A DNA stretch of 64,000 nt from Eremophila alpestris peregrina. Lineage: Eukaryota; Chordata; Aves; Passeriformes; Alaudidae. Location of the stretch: the NCBI GenBank assembly GCA_009792885.1, contig WMCF01000009.1, positions 1,899,054 to 1,963,053 on the forward strand, given 5' to 3'. Under the pieces are notes generated by a model, which made no database searches, was not told where the DNA came from, and saw nothing but the letters and a program-made list of their open reading frames with translations. This document shows, piece after piece, positions 12,300 through 25,042 of the stretch (the stretch's first letter is position 1; each line of letters opens with the position of its first letter). The position numbers and the translations under genes are program-made.

Positions 12300-12854
12300 A
12301 CTCTGCCTGGGAGCTATGGGCTGCTGGTGCACACACGTGGATAGGAGCATCCCTTCCTGCCATTCAGACTTGCTCTGAACCCAGTCATGAAACCTGTGAC
12401 GATACAAGGACCTTGTCAGGGAGCCCCTTGAGATCAGATTTGATTTCAGCAGTATATGGAGCAGCAGCCAGAAGACAATAATTTCCTATTGCATTCTGGG
12501 AATGAAATTAGTCCCATTTTGTACCCTCCTGCTAATTAAAAGATGACTTTTTGCCTTTTATTTGTATTTTCAGATGTTTTTGTCTGGGAGACCTGTTACA
12601 TTTAGTTTACCTCATCTTATCCTTATCATCACTCTTATTATTCAAATAGCTGGGAGTTGTTAAGGGAAACAGCTCTTTGCCCTGTAGTCTCACACCTGAA
12701 TTGTCAAGGGAAGCAAAGCCTTATGTTTGAAAATAGGCTGTGCCCTTCTGGAATGTGGTGATAGAAATGATCCAATAATGGAAAAAAAAATGCAGTGATA
12801 AAAATGATAGTCAGTCAAAAAGCCTTTCTTAGGAAAGAATTCCTTGGGTTTAAT

Positions 12855-12870
12855 AAAAAAAAAAAAAAAA
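12855..12870. repeat. Poly(A) tract, 16 A
   Basis: Uninterrupted run of 16 adenines after TAAT. No adjoining retroposon is recognised. Confidence 0.9.
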
Positions 12871-15620
12871 GCTTCACATTTTTACAGATGTATCTCACAA
12901 AGTGTGATTTTATTCCTGAAGTTTCTGGATAATGTTTGAGTTCACAGCTCTGATGAACTGTCCTTTTGTTCCCAAAGGCAGAATTTCTTTTTCCCTTGGG
13001 AGAAATGAAAAGTCAAGAGAAGACAGTATTGAACCATTTGATCAGTGCCCAGATCTGGCTAGGCTTTGAAAAAGGAAAGTATGCAGCAACACTAACCTTT
13101 AAAGACCCATGTTTTAAAAAGTTCAGATATAATAGGATAAAGATAAAGGTAATAGTCAGAAAAGATTTGAATACAGAGAAAAGAATCAAATGTCTGATAG
13201 CAAAATGCTACTTAAAAGTAATCATGGCAAGATGATTAAGTTACTGCAAAAAAGAAAATTATACACACCAATTTGAAAAGGAAAAGCAATTCTTACCCTA
13301 TTAAATTGGGCTTTTATAACATTTCACTGCTTCTAGATTTGCAGAAATGTTTCTGTACACTTCAAATCCCCTGCTATTCATTGTCTTCCAAGCTTTATGA
13401 AAATTGAAAATACCATATAAACCTGTGGATAGGGATGTTTGTATGTGTTTCCTATTTCCCATTTCACTCTATATTGGTGAATTGTATAACCAGAATATTT
13501 TATCTGATTTTTTTTTTCCCACAGTCTGTACAACAAGTACATTTCAAATCAAGTTTGGTATGCACTTCCTTATTTTCTTTTGGAGGTCATTCAAAGACAA
13601 TATCAACACTGTCATCTCATTTCATTCTTCGAGGAGAATCTATTTTGTTAGAGCCAACAGAGATCTCCCACTAAGGTACAACAGAGAACATTGTCCTACT
13701 GTGATTAAAGCTGTGTTCAGGGCAGCAGGTCCATTTGGCAAAGGATTCTGAGACTTTGACCTTCTGCTCAAATTGCAATTGCCTCCTCCTTCGGCCCAAA
13801 ATACTTGTCTTAGAAATATGAGAAAAGCAAAACAAAACAATACTTGCAGGTAGGTTAATAATCTTAATTCCTTTTTTCTTCTCTTGAGGGGTAGTTAGTG
13901 CTAGGTGAGAGTTTTGTGGTGGAGCACAGGCTTGTTAAAGCAAGCTGTGTCCCAAACAGGTGTCACTGGGAGAGTACACTCCACTATATAGGGGCTCTCT
14001 TTGCCTGGTTTGTGTGTGGCTTGTTGGCAGGGCTGAGGGGATACTGAGTCTTCCCATTTCCTCAGCTTGGTGTTACTTTTTAAGCTGACTCTAGTCAGCA
14101 GATTGCAGAGTTCCTGTGCTCTGCAGCTTCTTTCAACCCAGGATGGGAGCCCTTGGGGTGTTCATCCCTTTTTAGAAACACCAGGGACCCTTCTTCAGGT
14201 CTGCACTGAGTATCTGGGTGCTGTTGAATTGTTGCTTTATACCAGAACGCTCAGGACTCCCAGGGTCTGTGTCTGAAAGAGTTTTCTCCAGATAGAGATG
14301 AGAGGGCACCAGGAATCAACCAAGCCCTCAATGCTGAGCGAGTGAGTCACCTGTGTAAAGGACATATTGTCTCAGGCTCTCTGAATATATGTAACAAAAT
14401 GATGGTGTTACACCTAGATGAAATGCTGCCCAATTTTCTTTAGGTAAATTGGATGACGGGATCTGTCATGCTGAAAGAGATTCTCTTCTTACCCCAAAGT
14501 GGCTGTATTTATCATGGAATCAACATTATGTCTTTCGAATAGCAATATTTATAACTCAGAGCCCACATCTTTTGAATTTGTTTTTTGAGACATCGAAAAC
14601 TGTATTTAAAATATTGAAAACAAAACCAGAGAACAAATATTAACCATTTATCCTCCAAAACCTTATTTTGGCCAAATCAGGTCAGTTTTGCCAAACATTT
14701 TGTATTTGATGAAATTGCATATTCTGAGGGAATGACAGCTTGCCAGAGTTTTGGGGTCCAGCTTTTACCACAGCTCTGACAGCCACAGAAGGGCTGTGCT
14801 GGGCAAAAAGCCATCAGTGGAAAATCCCGTAAACTTCTATTTCTTCGATGGGATACATCTGGATGGTGTGAGGAAAGTTGGAGCTCACTTTGTATCCAAG
14901 TCTAGGGGTTTGATTTACCTCTGCAGTACTCTTGCAAATGTCTTTGGAGCCATGTGGGTTTAAGTCAGTCCAGCAGGACATGGATAGTTCTGGCCCCTGC
15001 CCAGGAAAGCATTTGAGAACATGCTTAACTGAAACCATGCCATTAGTCCCCTCTAGGGCTGCACAGCCCAGGCTGGGCAGGGCTTTTGCACAGTGTCTGG
15101 TCCTGGGGAGCACATCTGGGGAACACATTGGGCTGTCTGAACTGTTACATTCAGGGCAGGTAGGGCTGCAGTTCAGTCTTTGTCAGGACTGTCTCTAATG
15201 ATGTATGCAGATATCATCCAGATAATGGGGCCACAGCCTGCCCTAATAACTGCATATGCACATACAGGGCCTGGGTAAGAAGGACATTGTTTGTGTTGTG
15301 CTGTGACACACACAGAAATAACTTGTGCCATAACCTGGCTGAAGTTACTTAATCCACTACAGAGGAGATGTAGTCTGATGGGACAATTTCTGTTTAGCCA
15401 GAGTAGATGAGGCTCTAATGCTGGGAGTCAATCTGCCTCAAGGAAGCTGAAAAAGAAGCTTTTCTTTGCCTTTTTTTCATAAGCAACTAAGAACATTAAG
15501 GCACAGAATTATGCCACAGTTTGTACAGAAGAATGTCAGATAAGGAACTGCATACCATAATGTACTCTGTTTGCTGTAACCCTTGCAGGCAGTACCACTC
15601 ATACTCAGGCTTTTTCAGAC

Positions 15621-15683
15621 TCTTTTCTTTTTTCAGACAAGATTATTTTTTTCTTTTCTTTTTTCAGACTTCAGACAAGATTA
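15621..15683. repeat. Pyrimidine-rich tandem duplication
   Basis: TCTTTTCTTTTTTCAGACAA at 15621-15640, followed by GATTA, reappears at 15652-15683 with an extra CAGACTT step before ACAAGATTA. The period is about 31-38 bp. Each copy ends in polypyrimidine plus CAG and so looks like a duplicated splice acceptor, though nothing indicates splicing. Confidence 0.7.
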
Positions 15684-17559
15684 CTTGGCAGGTATAGATT
15701 GCAGCTGGCAATGTCCTTTTCTCTCTGAGATTATGGTCTTCTAATTAAAAACTACATTGCTACTTTGCTCCCAGCTGCAGCAACACAGATAAAATCAAAG
15801 GTCAAGTCATAGTGATCTGTTCCGATCTAAAAGTAATGAACACCAAATTCACAGCTTGTTCCTAATCCAAAGACTCTCTGAAGTTAAAAGTGTTGTTTAC
15901 TGTCATAATGACATCCCTTGTGTCCTTGGAGTACCAAGAAATCAGTTACTGAACTGTGGGTCACTGAGGCCCTCCTGGTTCCTAATTGTCACATGGACCA
16001 ATGAATGGCGCATGCTTTTTGATGAGAGAGCTTGTTTGGAAAATGAGTAATTGGCTGGTTGGAGCTGATGCCAGGATCTGATTGGAAGCAAGGGGTAACT
16101 TGTAGATACCACTCCGAGGTATGGTCATGATCTGCTTAGGCAGAAGAGTCATCTTTAAATCATTATGAAGCCTTTATCATGCTAGTTATGTTCCCACTGT
16201 TCACAAATATATGCAGCCCAACCCTACAATGTTCTCTGTTATATATATCCTCCTGTTTAGTGAGAAGTGACCATTTGAAATGTCAATAAACCAGAAAGAG
16301 GTGTTGTGCCTTTTGCCTTGTTACAAGGGCCCTGCAATGCAATAAATTAGGGCTAGCAAAATAATTTTTCAGAGGGTTTGGAGACCTGGTGTGGCAGGTT
16401 CTGAAATTCTATTTTGGCATAACAGGACTCAGCAGCTGAGATTGCCAAGCCATGACTCTGAAGACCCACACCAGTAAAGCTGGCATCTAGGCAATGAGGG
16501 GAAAGTATTAAAGACTCAGTACTTTTCCATAGTTTGGCTTCGAGAGGAGAGACAGTGTTCCCTTGCTTTCCAGGGATCCGTCCCATTTTGTTTTAATATT
16601 CAGTAGATGGCACAGAGGGTTCAGGTTGTCATGGTGGCTGTTAGAATCAAATGCCAGTGGATTCTGTGACGAATGCCCTGTTAGCTCACTGAGTCCCAGA
16701 CCCAGCTGCTTGGAATTGGCTGGAGGCACTTTTAGCTTTTGAAATAAATAATTTGAAAATGATGCGGTCCCTGCTCTGTCTTCAAAAGTAAAAGAAACTG
16801 TTCAAAACAGCAGTTGCTACACCAAAGAAGGTCTCATTAAGTGATATTGTAATGCACAAGCACAGGTACTGGTGTCACAGATGCTATTTTACTACTACTT
16901 AACTGCAGAAGTAATGACACAGCAGAAGGTGGGAGTGAACATTAGCAGTGATCTTTATTCTGCTTCATGCTCTCAGGTTATATCAAATTTTCTCTTTGTT
17001 GTACAACTGCTGCAATGTACTACATTAAAACTCAAGAGCAAAAATTAAGAGCAGCTACTGTCACATGCATGAAATGCAAAATAGATTTATTTTTGACAAG
17101 GACAAGTTTCTAAAAAGAATATCATGTCATGCCTACAAAAATGTAGTAAGCTCACAAACCAGATTCAGGCAAATCTCTTCAGTAAAGCTGTGGTTAAGAG
17201 GAAGGCTTGAGGTTGCCAGATTTTATTCTTAATTGCCTTAAATTAGGAGGTAGTGTTTAAAAGAGCATTTCACATGTAACTCTTTCTTTGTGTAGATACA
17301 GTAACTCCTTGCCAGTGTAGTGCGTTACAGACATCATTTTATAATGAAATGTGAAGCAAAGGGAAAGACATTCACAGAGGTTATGGGAAGAAGACCTGGA
17401 AGGTTCACATGGAATTTCAGATCCACTTCAAACACGGCAAGCAATAGAAAGTTCTCTATGCATATTTCACAAACAGCCAGCAGCTCCAGCTTTCCAGCGC
17501 CCTGGGTTACGTTTTAATCCAAAGGCATAACACTCTCACTGTTTCAATAGATGATCAAT

Positions 17560-17940
17560 CAGAAAGGCCATTCTTGGGTTCACTTACACTCCACATAGCC
17601 ATGGTCAACCATTCAGTACCTTTGACCCGACCTTTGAACAGAAAAATGCAAAGACAGCAACAGCCGGCTTTAGAAAGAAAAGCACATAACAAAAAGGCAG
17701 AGAAACATTTTAATAACAATAGGAACTGTTTCATAAAATGCTGACTACAAGCTCGACACAGAAATTTGCCTGTTACAGAATGAAACTATTCAAAGGCTTA
17801 GTCAAATCGAGGACAGTTTTAATCTGCAGCAGCTGCTGAAAGCAAAAGCTTGCAGGGGTTAACTTACAGCCATGAAAAAATTATTAGGTTAATGAGTCTG
17901 GCATGCAACAGAGACTGTCTTTCTGCTGTGACTATGCTAG
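17560..17940. other. Candidate conserved non-coding element
   Basis: A repeat-free block that keeps isolated CpGs (CCCGACC, GCCGGC, CTCGAC, ATCGAGG) in AT-rich surroundings. It contains two CCTTTGA motifs (17619-17625 and 17631-17637) that match the core of TCF/LEF sites. I infer possible regulatory function from texture alone. No coding frame is evident. Confidence 0.3.
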
Positions 17941-20899
17941 GATATTGCCTTTGCCATTTTTAAAGGCAATGTTCTTGATCTAAAATTGATAATACTACGC
18001 ACATGAGGTACAGAAATATGGAGGTAATTCAGTCAGTCACATACTGGCCAGATTTTCTTAAATCAGCACTTTGAAATGAATGTGTCTTTCAGATCTGGCA
18101 TGTGTTTGTTATTTGTGTGGTTTTCTGGAGGTATTTTGATTAAAATACCTGTTTGCCAATTGCCTCATTTGTCTTGGTTTATCAGATTACAAGATTAAAT
18201 TACAGTCTTCCAACCTTTGAGGGAGTTTGGATGTAATTCACTTCTCTCTTCCTCTCTCTCACTAAGATTACAATTGTTTCTAATTCTGTGAATAAGCTTT
18301 ACATTTCATGGAAAAACTGCAGTTCACAAATTAAATACCTGGGAAATTATAAAGTAGATATTTTAAGACTTATGTGTCCTCATATCGATTTGGAAACTAC
18401 TACATCTCTTTGTACATGTTATCTTTTTGAACTTACTAATTTTACAAACATTTAAGCTATCAGCTTTTAGAAAATTGGGGTGCAAAATTTCATCTATTCT
18501 CTAAGAAGGGAATTCAGCAAAAAGTTAAGTAGGGCACATTTCTTGCAATGCTGAGCAATTAATTTGTGCCTCAGCCCAGTTCCTGGGAAGCATATGATGA
18601 TACACTCTTGATTAGATGTAAGATTTTTACAGCTGGAATCTCAAAAGCAAAGAAAAAAAAAAAAGGAAATGGAGTAAAAACCCAAGAATTTTGCAATGCA
18701 CATAGCAATTTAGGATCTAATGCTATGGCACTCAAAGAGTCTGATGAGGGAAAAAAGGCAGCTTAGATAAATCTTCTAAAAGTCATGTTCAATGAGCACT
18801 CAACTGTTCATGTTTTACATTGATACATGTTGCTGAATTTTGGAAAGAATTATTTACATCTTTCAACATATGGACTATTATCTCTAACAGAGTTGTTATA
18901 GAGTTTAATATCTGTGCTTTACGAGATATATTTCACAAACTGATCTACAAATACTTCACTTTTCACTCACACTGAGACATCAGAGTTGCTTCACCACCAG
19001 CTTCCCTGGGGCGAGTCCATTCATAAATACTGATTTGTGCAAAGGTGTGTGTGCATTGTGGCAGGGCCACACCTTTACCAGCCACTTCTGAATATTCATT
19101 CCTATTCTTTGAACAAACAGATAAATCAGCATTATAGGCACAACGCATTTTTATTCCTCTCCATCTGCTCGGTTTTGCTGCTGCCCACATCTGGGGCACA
19201 GGGGCAGGAGGGAGGAGCAGTGCCTTGCTCCCAGCCCTGCAGCACTGCCAGCATCTCTCACACCAGGCCACTTCCCTGGGGCATCCCCATGAGGACAGAG
19301 TGGGAATGGCTGCACACAACCTACAGCCCTTCCTCCTTGTCCCACCACCTTGTTGAGGCTGATCCTGCTGCAGCTGCCCACAGGGCTTCCCTGGGTGTTG
19401 GCCCTCTGCAACGCCATCAGGAACTGCCCTTGGAACACCAGTGTTTGAGCCACATGGGGATAACAAATCGCATAGACACTCCTGCATTCCTGGCAGTGCC
19501 CCACAGGACATCCAGTGCCTGTGTGTTCACCAGAGCAGGAGCAAAACCCTGGCAGCCCCAGAGAGCAGCAGGGCAACATGTCTTTGTTTCGTGTTCTCTG
19601 TGCTCAGAAAGTCTCTGACAGCCCTGTCCAAACAATCCCATTGGACAAAAATGCAAACAACTTCACGCACAGGAGGTCTTCTTAAAAATGCCTTTCATTT
19701 CTAGAAGGGGAGAGACTTGGGATCTGGGCTGTGGTGAATTAACATGCTGACCTTTTATCTTTAGAGGCCACTGATGTTTGAAGACAGCCCAGTTCTTGAA
19801 TGAAATTACTTTGGGTGGTCCTGGTCTGCTTAGGAAAGAAATTTTTTTGCTGTGTTGAAAATAAGGGCATGAGAGTACACAGACATAAACACTGAATCCA
19901 GTCTCTCTGCAAAGTGAGAGAGGGTGCCATGGGCCAAAACAAAGGTGCATTAATGAGCTCACATCAACCAAAAGAAATGACTAAATACCTGTGAGTTATA
20001 TTGGAATTAACTGAGATTTTCATGTATGGCTCTACTGATTTAATGGAATAGAAAATGCACGGGGTGATAAAATAAGGTATTAACATCCTTTTATCAGTCA
20101 GAAGTAATTTTCAAGCATGAATATATTGTGAGTGTATGAAATTGAAACTCATAGATAAATTCTGAGAAAATTACGGTTATTATTGGCAATTTCAAATAAA
20201 ACAGGAATAATGTTGGATGTGTTTTATGTCTGTGTTTGCAAAGCTCCTCCCAACAGAAAATTTTCAGTACCAGAGTCTTATAACAGGTAGGAAATAAGAA
20301 ATGCTGTAGTAAATACCCACCTTTCCTTTTCTCATATTTAGACCTCCAGAAAGAGAGAGCATTTAGGAAATAGAAAATTTTGGGACATAATGCAGATCTC
20401 TGCACAACCCAGGCTACATTCCCCTCTTTTCTAATGTTGGGGATTCTTGTTGTGTTTCCTTGCCCCCTCTTGCCATGATGGATCTGCAAAGCTATATCAC
20501 CTGATCACGTTACTTTCTGTTACCATATGTCACTTAAAAAACAAATTTTAGAAAGCCTGAGCTGTACAGCAAGCCTGCTGGCTTCTCAACCTGCTTTGAC
20601 ATATGCTGGGGAAGATTTAAAGCTGTCAGGTTGTTGGATGGTTGCCATGGGATTGCAAAGAGGGGGAGAGAGAAATCCCCAGGCAGGATGCAGATGGACG
20701 GCTGGCTGCAGTGGCTGGGCTGACCTGGCTCTCAGCATACCCAGCTGGGAAAGGACCCCTGAAGATCTTGTTTAATATTATTGCCCTTAAGCCTTATTTA
20801 CCTTGACATTTTGGGCAACTTAGATTAGGAAATCAGCATAGGATATTAGTCTAAATCAACATGCAGACAAGCACCTGAAGCAGCTGAGTTGCTGTCTGA
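17941..20899. other. Non-coding sequence with a GC-richer patch
   Basis: AT-rich sequence broken by a GC-richer patch at about 19150-19580. Through that patch run a 193-codon frame on the plus strand (19037-19618) and a 182-codon frame on the minus strand (18963-19511). Both are Cys/Pro/Ser-rich low-complexity translations without a recognisable domain, and mutually overlapping antisense frames are typical of stop-poor GC-rich DNA. RFX-like GTTGCCATGG occurs near 20639. No gene is called. Confidence 0.5.
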
Positions 20900-21400
20900 G
20901 CTTTCTGCCTGACCAGAGCAAGCCTCACGTGTTACCCTGGGGTAAATACACAATGCAATACACGTGGGAACTGTACATGCGTGCCCTTGCCATGTCTGCT
21001 TTCTATTTGGCTAAACACACATGAAACTGTCACCGCTGCTCCTGCTTTGGTTGACCTCTGTGCTATTTGAACTATTTGTCTTGCCGGTTGGAAATTTTCT
21101 GAGCAAAACAGACTAATTGGCCTTGATTAACAAGCATCTGGTGCGAGTACAAATGGTTATTTGAGCAATAATGAGAAAGAACATGGGGAAGCGAGTTGGC
21201 AGCCTAATTTCTGGCAATTGATCCATGCTCCATCCCCAGGCTGCTGAATTTCTTTCTCTGGCAAGGTGGGGGAGGTGGTTTTTTCCACAAGCAGCCTATA
21301 ATCTGGCTTTTTAAAACCAAACTGCTTGGCATGCGTTCCCATTGCTGTGCCATGCAAATTGGGGGCTGCAGCCCGACCTTTAATGGTATGCCCAGCATGA
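20900..21400. other. Candidate conserved non-coding element
   Basis: Repeat-free sequence with retained CpGs and a dense mix of developmental-type motifs, including ATGCAAAT octamer (about 21352-21359), TAATTGG and CACGTGGG. The texture resembles an enhancer-type conserved element; conservation is untested. Confidence 0.28.
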
Positions 21401-22134
21401 GGACATAGGAAACTGAATTCAGTCGTTTGCAGTCATGCTTTTCAGAGAAAGTGATAAATATTGCAGAAGCAGGAATAGTTTCTCCTTTATCTTTGTACTG
21501 ATTTAAAGTCTGCAGAATGGCTGTTCTTAAATAATACCTAAAACACATGTGCCTTGGATGCTGAAAGCTCAGGACTAGCATTTTATAAGAAGATAAGCTT
21601 TCTGAAATTTACAGCTTCTTTAACACAGCATTGATTAAAAAATACATTTATTTCCTTTAGGGGGATGGGTTTTTTCCCATTCCTTAGGGGGGAAAATAGC
21701 ATTTTTTTTCTCAAATATACACAAATACATAAAAGATGGAGTTTTTTTAAAATTTTGCCAGTGGAGCAATTATATATATTCTCTGTGGGGGAAGACAAAC
21801 ATTTGCACTGCCTTAAGCTTATATCAAAGTGTCAGCAGATAAGATATGGGTGTATTTGCATCCAGCTTGGTAATGTATCCAGCTAGTATCTGTTTATGAA
21901 ACTGCTCACCTTTATCAGACAGTGTGGTCAGAGGATGGGGATTCTTGCTGAGATTCAATTTCCTTATGAATGTATCATTATAGTATAGGCTACCCATATA
22001 TGTATGACCTGGCTGCATTACCCCTCCTCTCAACAAAAGAGGTGTAGAAAGATAAACTCAAGAAATTTCTAGTATTTTGTCCAGTGGAGCACACAAAATC
22101 ATGAGGTCTTTTTCAGAAATGCTGGCCTTTGGGG

Positions 22135-22156
22135 AAAAAAAAAAAAAAAAAAAAAA
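22135..22156. repeat. Poly(A) tract, 22 A
   Basis: Uninterrupted run of 22 adenines. No neighbouring retroposon body is recognised. Confidence 0.9.
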
Positions 22157-22627
22157 GGATGATTATTTGATTTCTTGATAAAAGCCAAAATTGGAAACTT
22201 TAAAGCTTGGCACTGATGAGGAAAAATGAAGTCTTTCTGAACTGTCAGCATTTCAGAGCTGAAGCACATCTCCCTGAGCAGCACTGATTTCAGTGTTCTC
22301 CCCTCCTAGACTCATAGCTTTTATTATGGGCCAGCAGGGCCAGCAGACCCATTATGGGTGAGAATTACATTTTTGTAGCTCCACAGCTTTGCTTTCTTAT
22401 ATTATTTTTTGTCTAGTATAGGATGTTGCAGTGTACATTTATAACACTTTCCATAAACACATTTTTGTTTCTTTTTGGTTAACTTAAAAATAAAGAGTCA
22501 TTTTGAGGTGCTACCTGAGACACACTGCTATGGGGGAGAAATGGCGAAGTCCAAGCTTTAACAAGTAACTTATATCATTCTCCAAATACTAAAAAATATA
22601 GATTTTATCATCATCACTTAGGAAATT

Positions 22628-22690
22628 AAAACAAAAAAACCCAACCAACCAAGCAAACAAACAAAAAAAACCAACAAAAAAACAACTAAG
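22628..22690. repeat. A/C-rich low-complexity tract
   Basis: Runs of A broken by C, including CAAC and CAAA steps. This is the reverse-complement counterpart in composition of the T/G tracts at 5415, 24961 and 50241. Confidence 0.75.
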
Positions 22691-24048
22691 AAACACCTCA
22701 AAAACAAGTTGTTCTTCAAGTATCTAGTGAATCTTGAGTTAAAATGATCAGGCTTAGCATGTCATCAATATGGTCACACTGAGCATCACAATAGAGTGCA
22801 TGCTAGTGCACTGCTTTAATACACGTTTTAAAGCAAGTACAAAATGTATTGTATTTTTCTGTATAAAACTCTGGTAACTGGAACCAAAGGCAGATTTTCT
22901 TATCACTCTCCTAATTTTTGCAAAATTAAAGCAAATTCAGCTACATGGAATAGGCAGAGAGATGTGTTACTCTTCTGGATGCCAAGTGTGGTACACATCT
23001 TTTTTGAAGCATTTCTTTAATTACTGCTTTGCGTGAATCGAGAATGGTGACTGTTTTCTCTCAGGAAGCAGGTAAATGTGGAGGTTACCAGCCCCTCTGT
23101 GAGCACTGAAAAGTACCTGATGTGGTATGCACTTGCACAGAGTGCCCATCTGGAACATCTGGCTTGGCACCCAACAGCCATTGCTTTATGTTAGTGAGCC
23201 AGCCTGTGGTGAGCTGTTTAATGTGTGCTAATTTGATCCTGCCTATCCAAGCATCTTGGTATCAAGTATCTTGGGGTTTGTGCTGCAGCAGTATGAACCT
23301 CTCCGTTCCACTGCCATCCCTGTGCTCTGTGGAGGAAGATGACAAGTGGCAGTTGTGGTGCTGCACGACGATAACCTTGAGTATTAAATTGCCATGATAA
23401 CATTTAGTCATGGTAGGCCTACAGGAGACAAAAACGTGCTTCTGTGTTTGGGAGATTGCCAGCTGTGGAAGGCAGAACTGTCAAGATAAAATATCTAAGG
23501 AATGAGGTGTTTAAAAGAGAGTGTGGGATATCCATCTTTCACTAAGATACATTAGGAAGCCATTAAGGAAGAGGTAAAGAAGTTTATAGTAGAATTTGCT
23601 GGAGACAAAAATGTGTAAACCCAACCATTTAGGGCTGATAATTGACAGAGCGCACATCTGCAGCAGCTGAAAGATGCCTTTCTAAACAACAATTCACTGC
23701 AGGGATGGAGAGGCTGGGTATTGAACTAAATGGATCACTTCAGGAGCAAGAATTTTGGGCCCTTTCATTCACTCTGCCTTTACCAGTCAAAAAGGAACAT
23801 TAAGGCTTTTCAGAAAGAAAAACCTGTCTCTTGAAATTCTATCTCAAAAGGCCTGAGGGGAAATTTCGTGGGTCTTTTGCAGTTGGTTCAAAAAATTACA
23901 GAGATCATCAGCTTCCAGCTGGTGACTGCACAGAAGCAAAATATGGACCTTCATTGATACAAAGCTCTCCCTCAGCTTCCCTCACCAGCCAAACATGATA
24001 TATGAATGAATTTACTTATGTGTGACTAATTTGCTTATGTATCTATAC

Positions 24049-24060
24049 ATGCATATGCAT
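24049..24060. promoter_or_regulatory. Perfect POU-dimer palindrome (MORE)
   Basis: ATGCATATGCAT is a perfect 12-base match to the MORE element bound by POU-factor dimers. The chance expectation for an exact copy in 64 kb is about 0.004. An octamer-like ATTTGCTTAT lies about 20 bp upstream. It is an almost exact repeat of the site in the CpG island at 4135. Confidence 0.45.
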
Positions 24061-24960
24061 CATACAACATGGCATAGTGCAATGTCTCCTTTGGTGGCAG
24101 AGAAACCCATGCAGAAACAGAGCTTTTTCTCTCCAGCCCCAATCTGCCCATGTTCTCTTCACTCATGTGTCTCTTAGCTCTGTAACTGCAAATCCCCTGC
24201 TACCACACCACCCTTCTTTTAGCTTCTTTTAGCTTTTAAGATTTGGAAGCATCATTTTAGATTTTTATTGTTTCCTTTAGCCTTAAATCCCAAGTGTGGC
24301 ATAGTTTCAGCTGTTCTGAATAATTTGAAAATACAAAGTATGAAGTTTAAAAAAAAAGCAAGTGGTGATAAAAATATGCTGCCTTTCAGTAGGGATTCTC
24401 TTTATTTCTGTTGTGGTCCCACAGCACTGACATGATTAGGGAAGACAAAGGAGAGGTTTCTGTCATCCCTGACTCCAAAATTCACTCCCATATCTGATCA
24501 AAAACAAGCCAAATAAACTTTAAGACCATGTGTTTGCCTGGACTGCTGGATAGGGTTGAAGAAGATACTTTGATTTTTTAGCCACCTGAAGGCTGAAATG
24601 GACTCTAAAGTTTTCTTTAGTAAAAAGAATAAAATAACAGTTTATGTGTTCAAACCTCATTCTCATAATCACCATGATATTTTCCTATATAACTGAAAAA
24701 ACTTGCATCACTTAATCATTTCAGTTGTCCATTGTCTCCTATTACTAAAAGAAATGCTTCACAAGTCCAAAATAGAGGGAATTATTTTGAAGATTTTTTT
24801 GAGACAAAGAAACAAGAATCAGAGCTTAGGGTGTTGACCTTGTTCATCCATGTCTAAAATAAAATGAAATTTAAATGACAGCAGGCTGAAATATATTTTT
24901 ACATTTATGTATTCTTGGAGGTAATTTTTTTTCCAGCATTAATTTCCTATCACATTTCTT

Positions 24961-25042
24961 GGTTTTGGTTTTTTGTTTGTTTGTTTGTTTGGTTTTATTT
25001 TAGTTTTTGTTTTTGGTTTTAGTTTTGTTTTGTTTTGTTTTT
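24961..25042. repeat. T/G-rich low-complexity tract
   Basis: TTTG and TTTTG units with a few A interruptions, 82 bp. One of four tracts of like composition in the window. Confidence 0.8.

Larger units (their letters stand above)
12300..17559. other. Non-coding sequence, no gene recognised
   Basis: Mostly featureless. It holds a poly(A) at 12855-12870, a possible isolated exon-like acceptor/donor pair at 13525-13675, a tandem duplication at 15621-15683 and a TGCATATGCA palindrome at 15251-15260. None of the open frames resembles a known protein. Confidence 0.55.
21401..24040. other. Non-coding sequence, no gene recognised
   Basis: AT-rich sequence holding a 22-A tract (22135-22156) and an A/C-rich tract (22628-22690). 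A short direct repeat GGCCAGCA GGGCCAGCA occurs near 22330. No coding frame is supported. Confidence 0.55.

Noticed and set aside
18963..19618. Longest overlapping frames, 193 codons (+) and 182 codons (-)
   Set aside because: They are antisense to each other in a GC-richer, stop-poor patch. The translations are low-complexity Cys/Pro/Ser-rich with no domain I recognise and no splice context.
20800..20825. CATTTTGGGCAACTTA, resembling the sense MIR core
   Set aside because: The match is short and the rest of the MIR sequence is not there.
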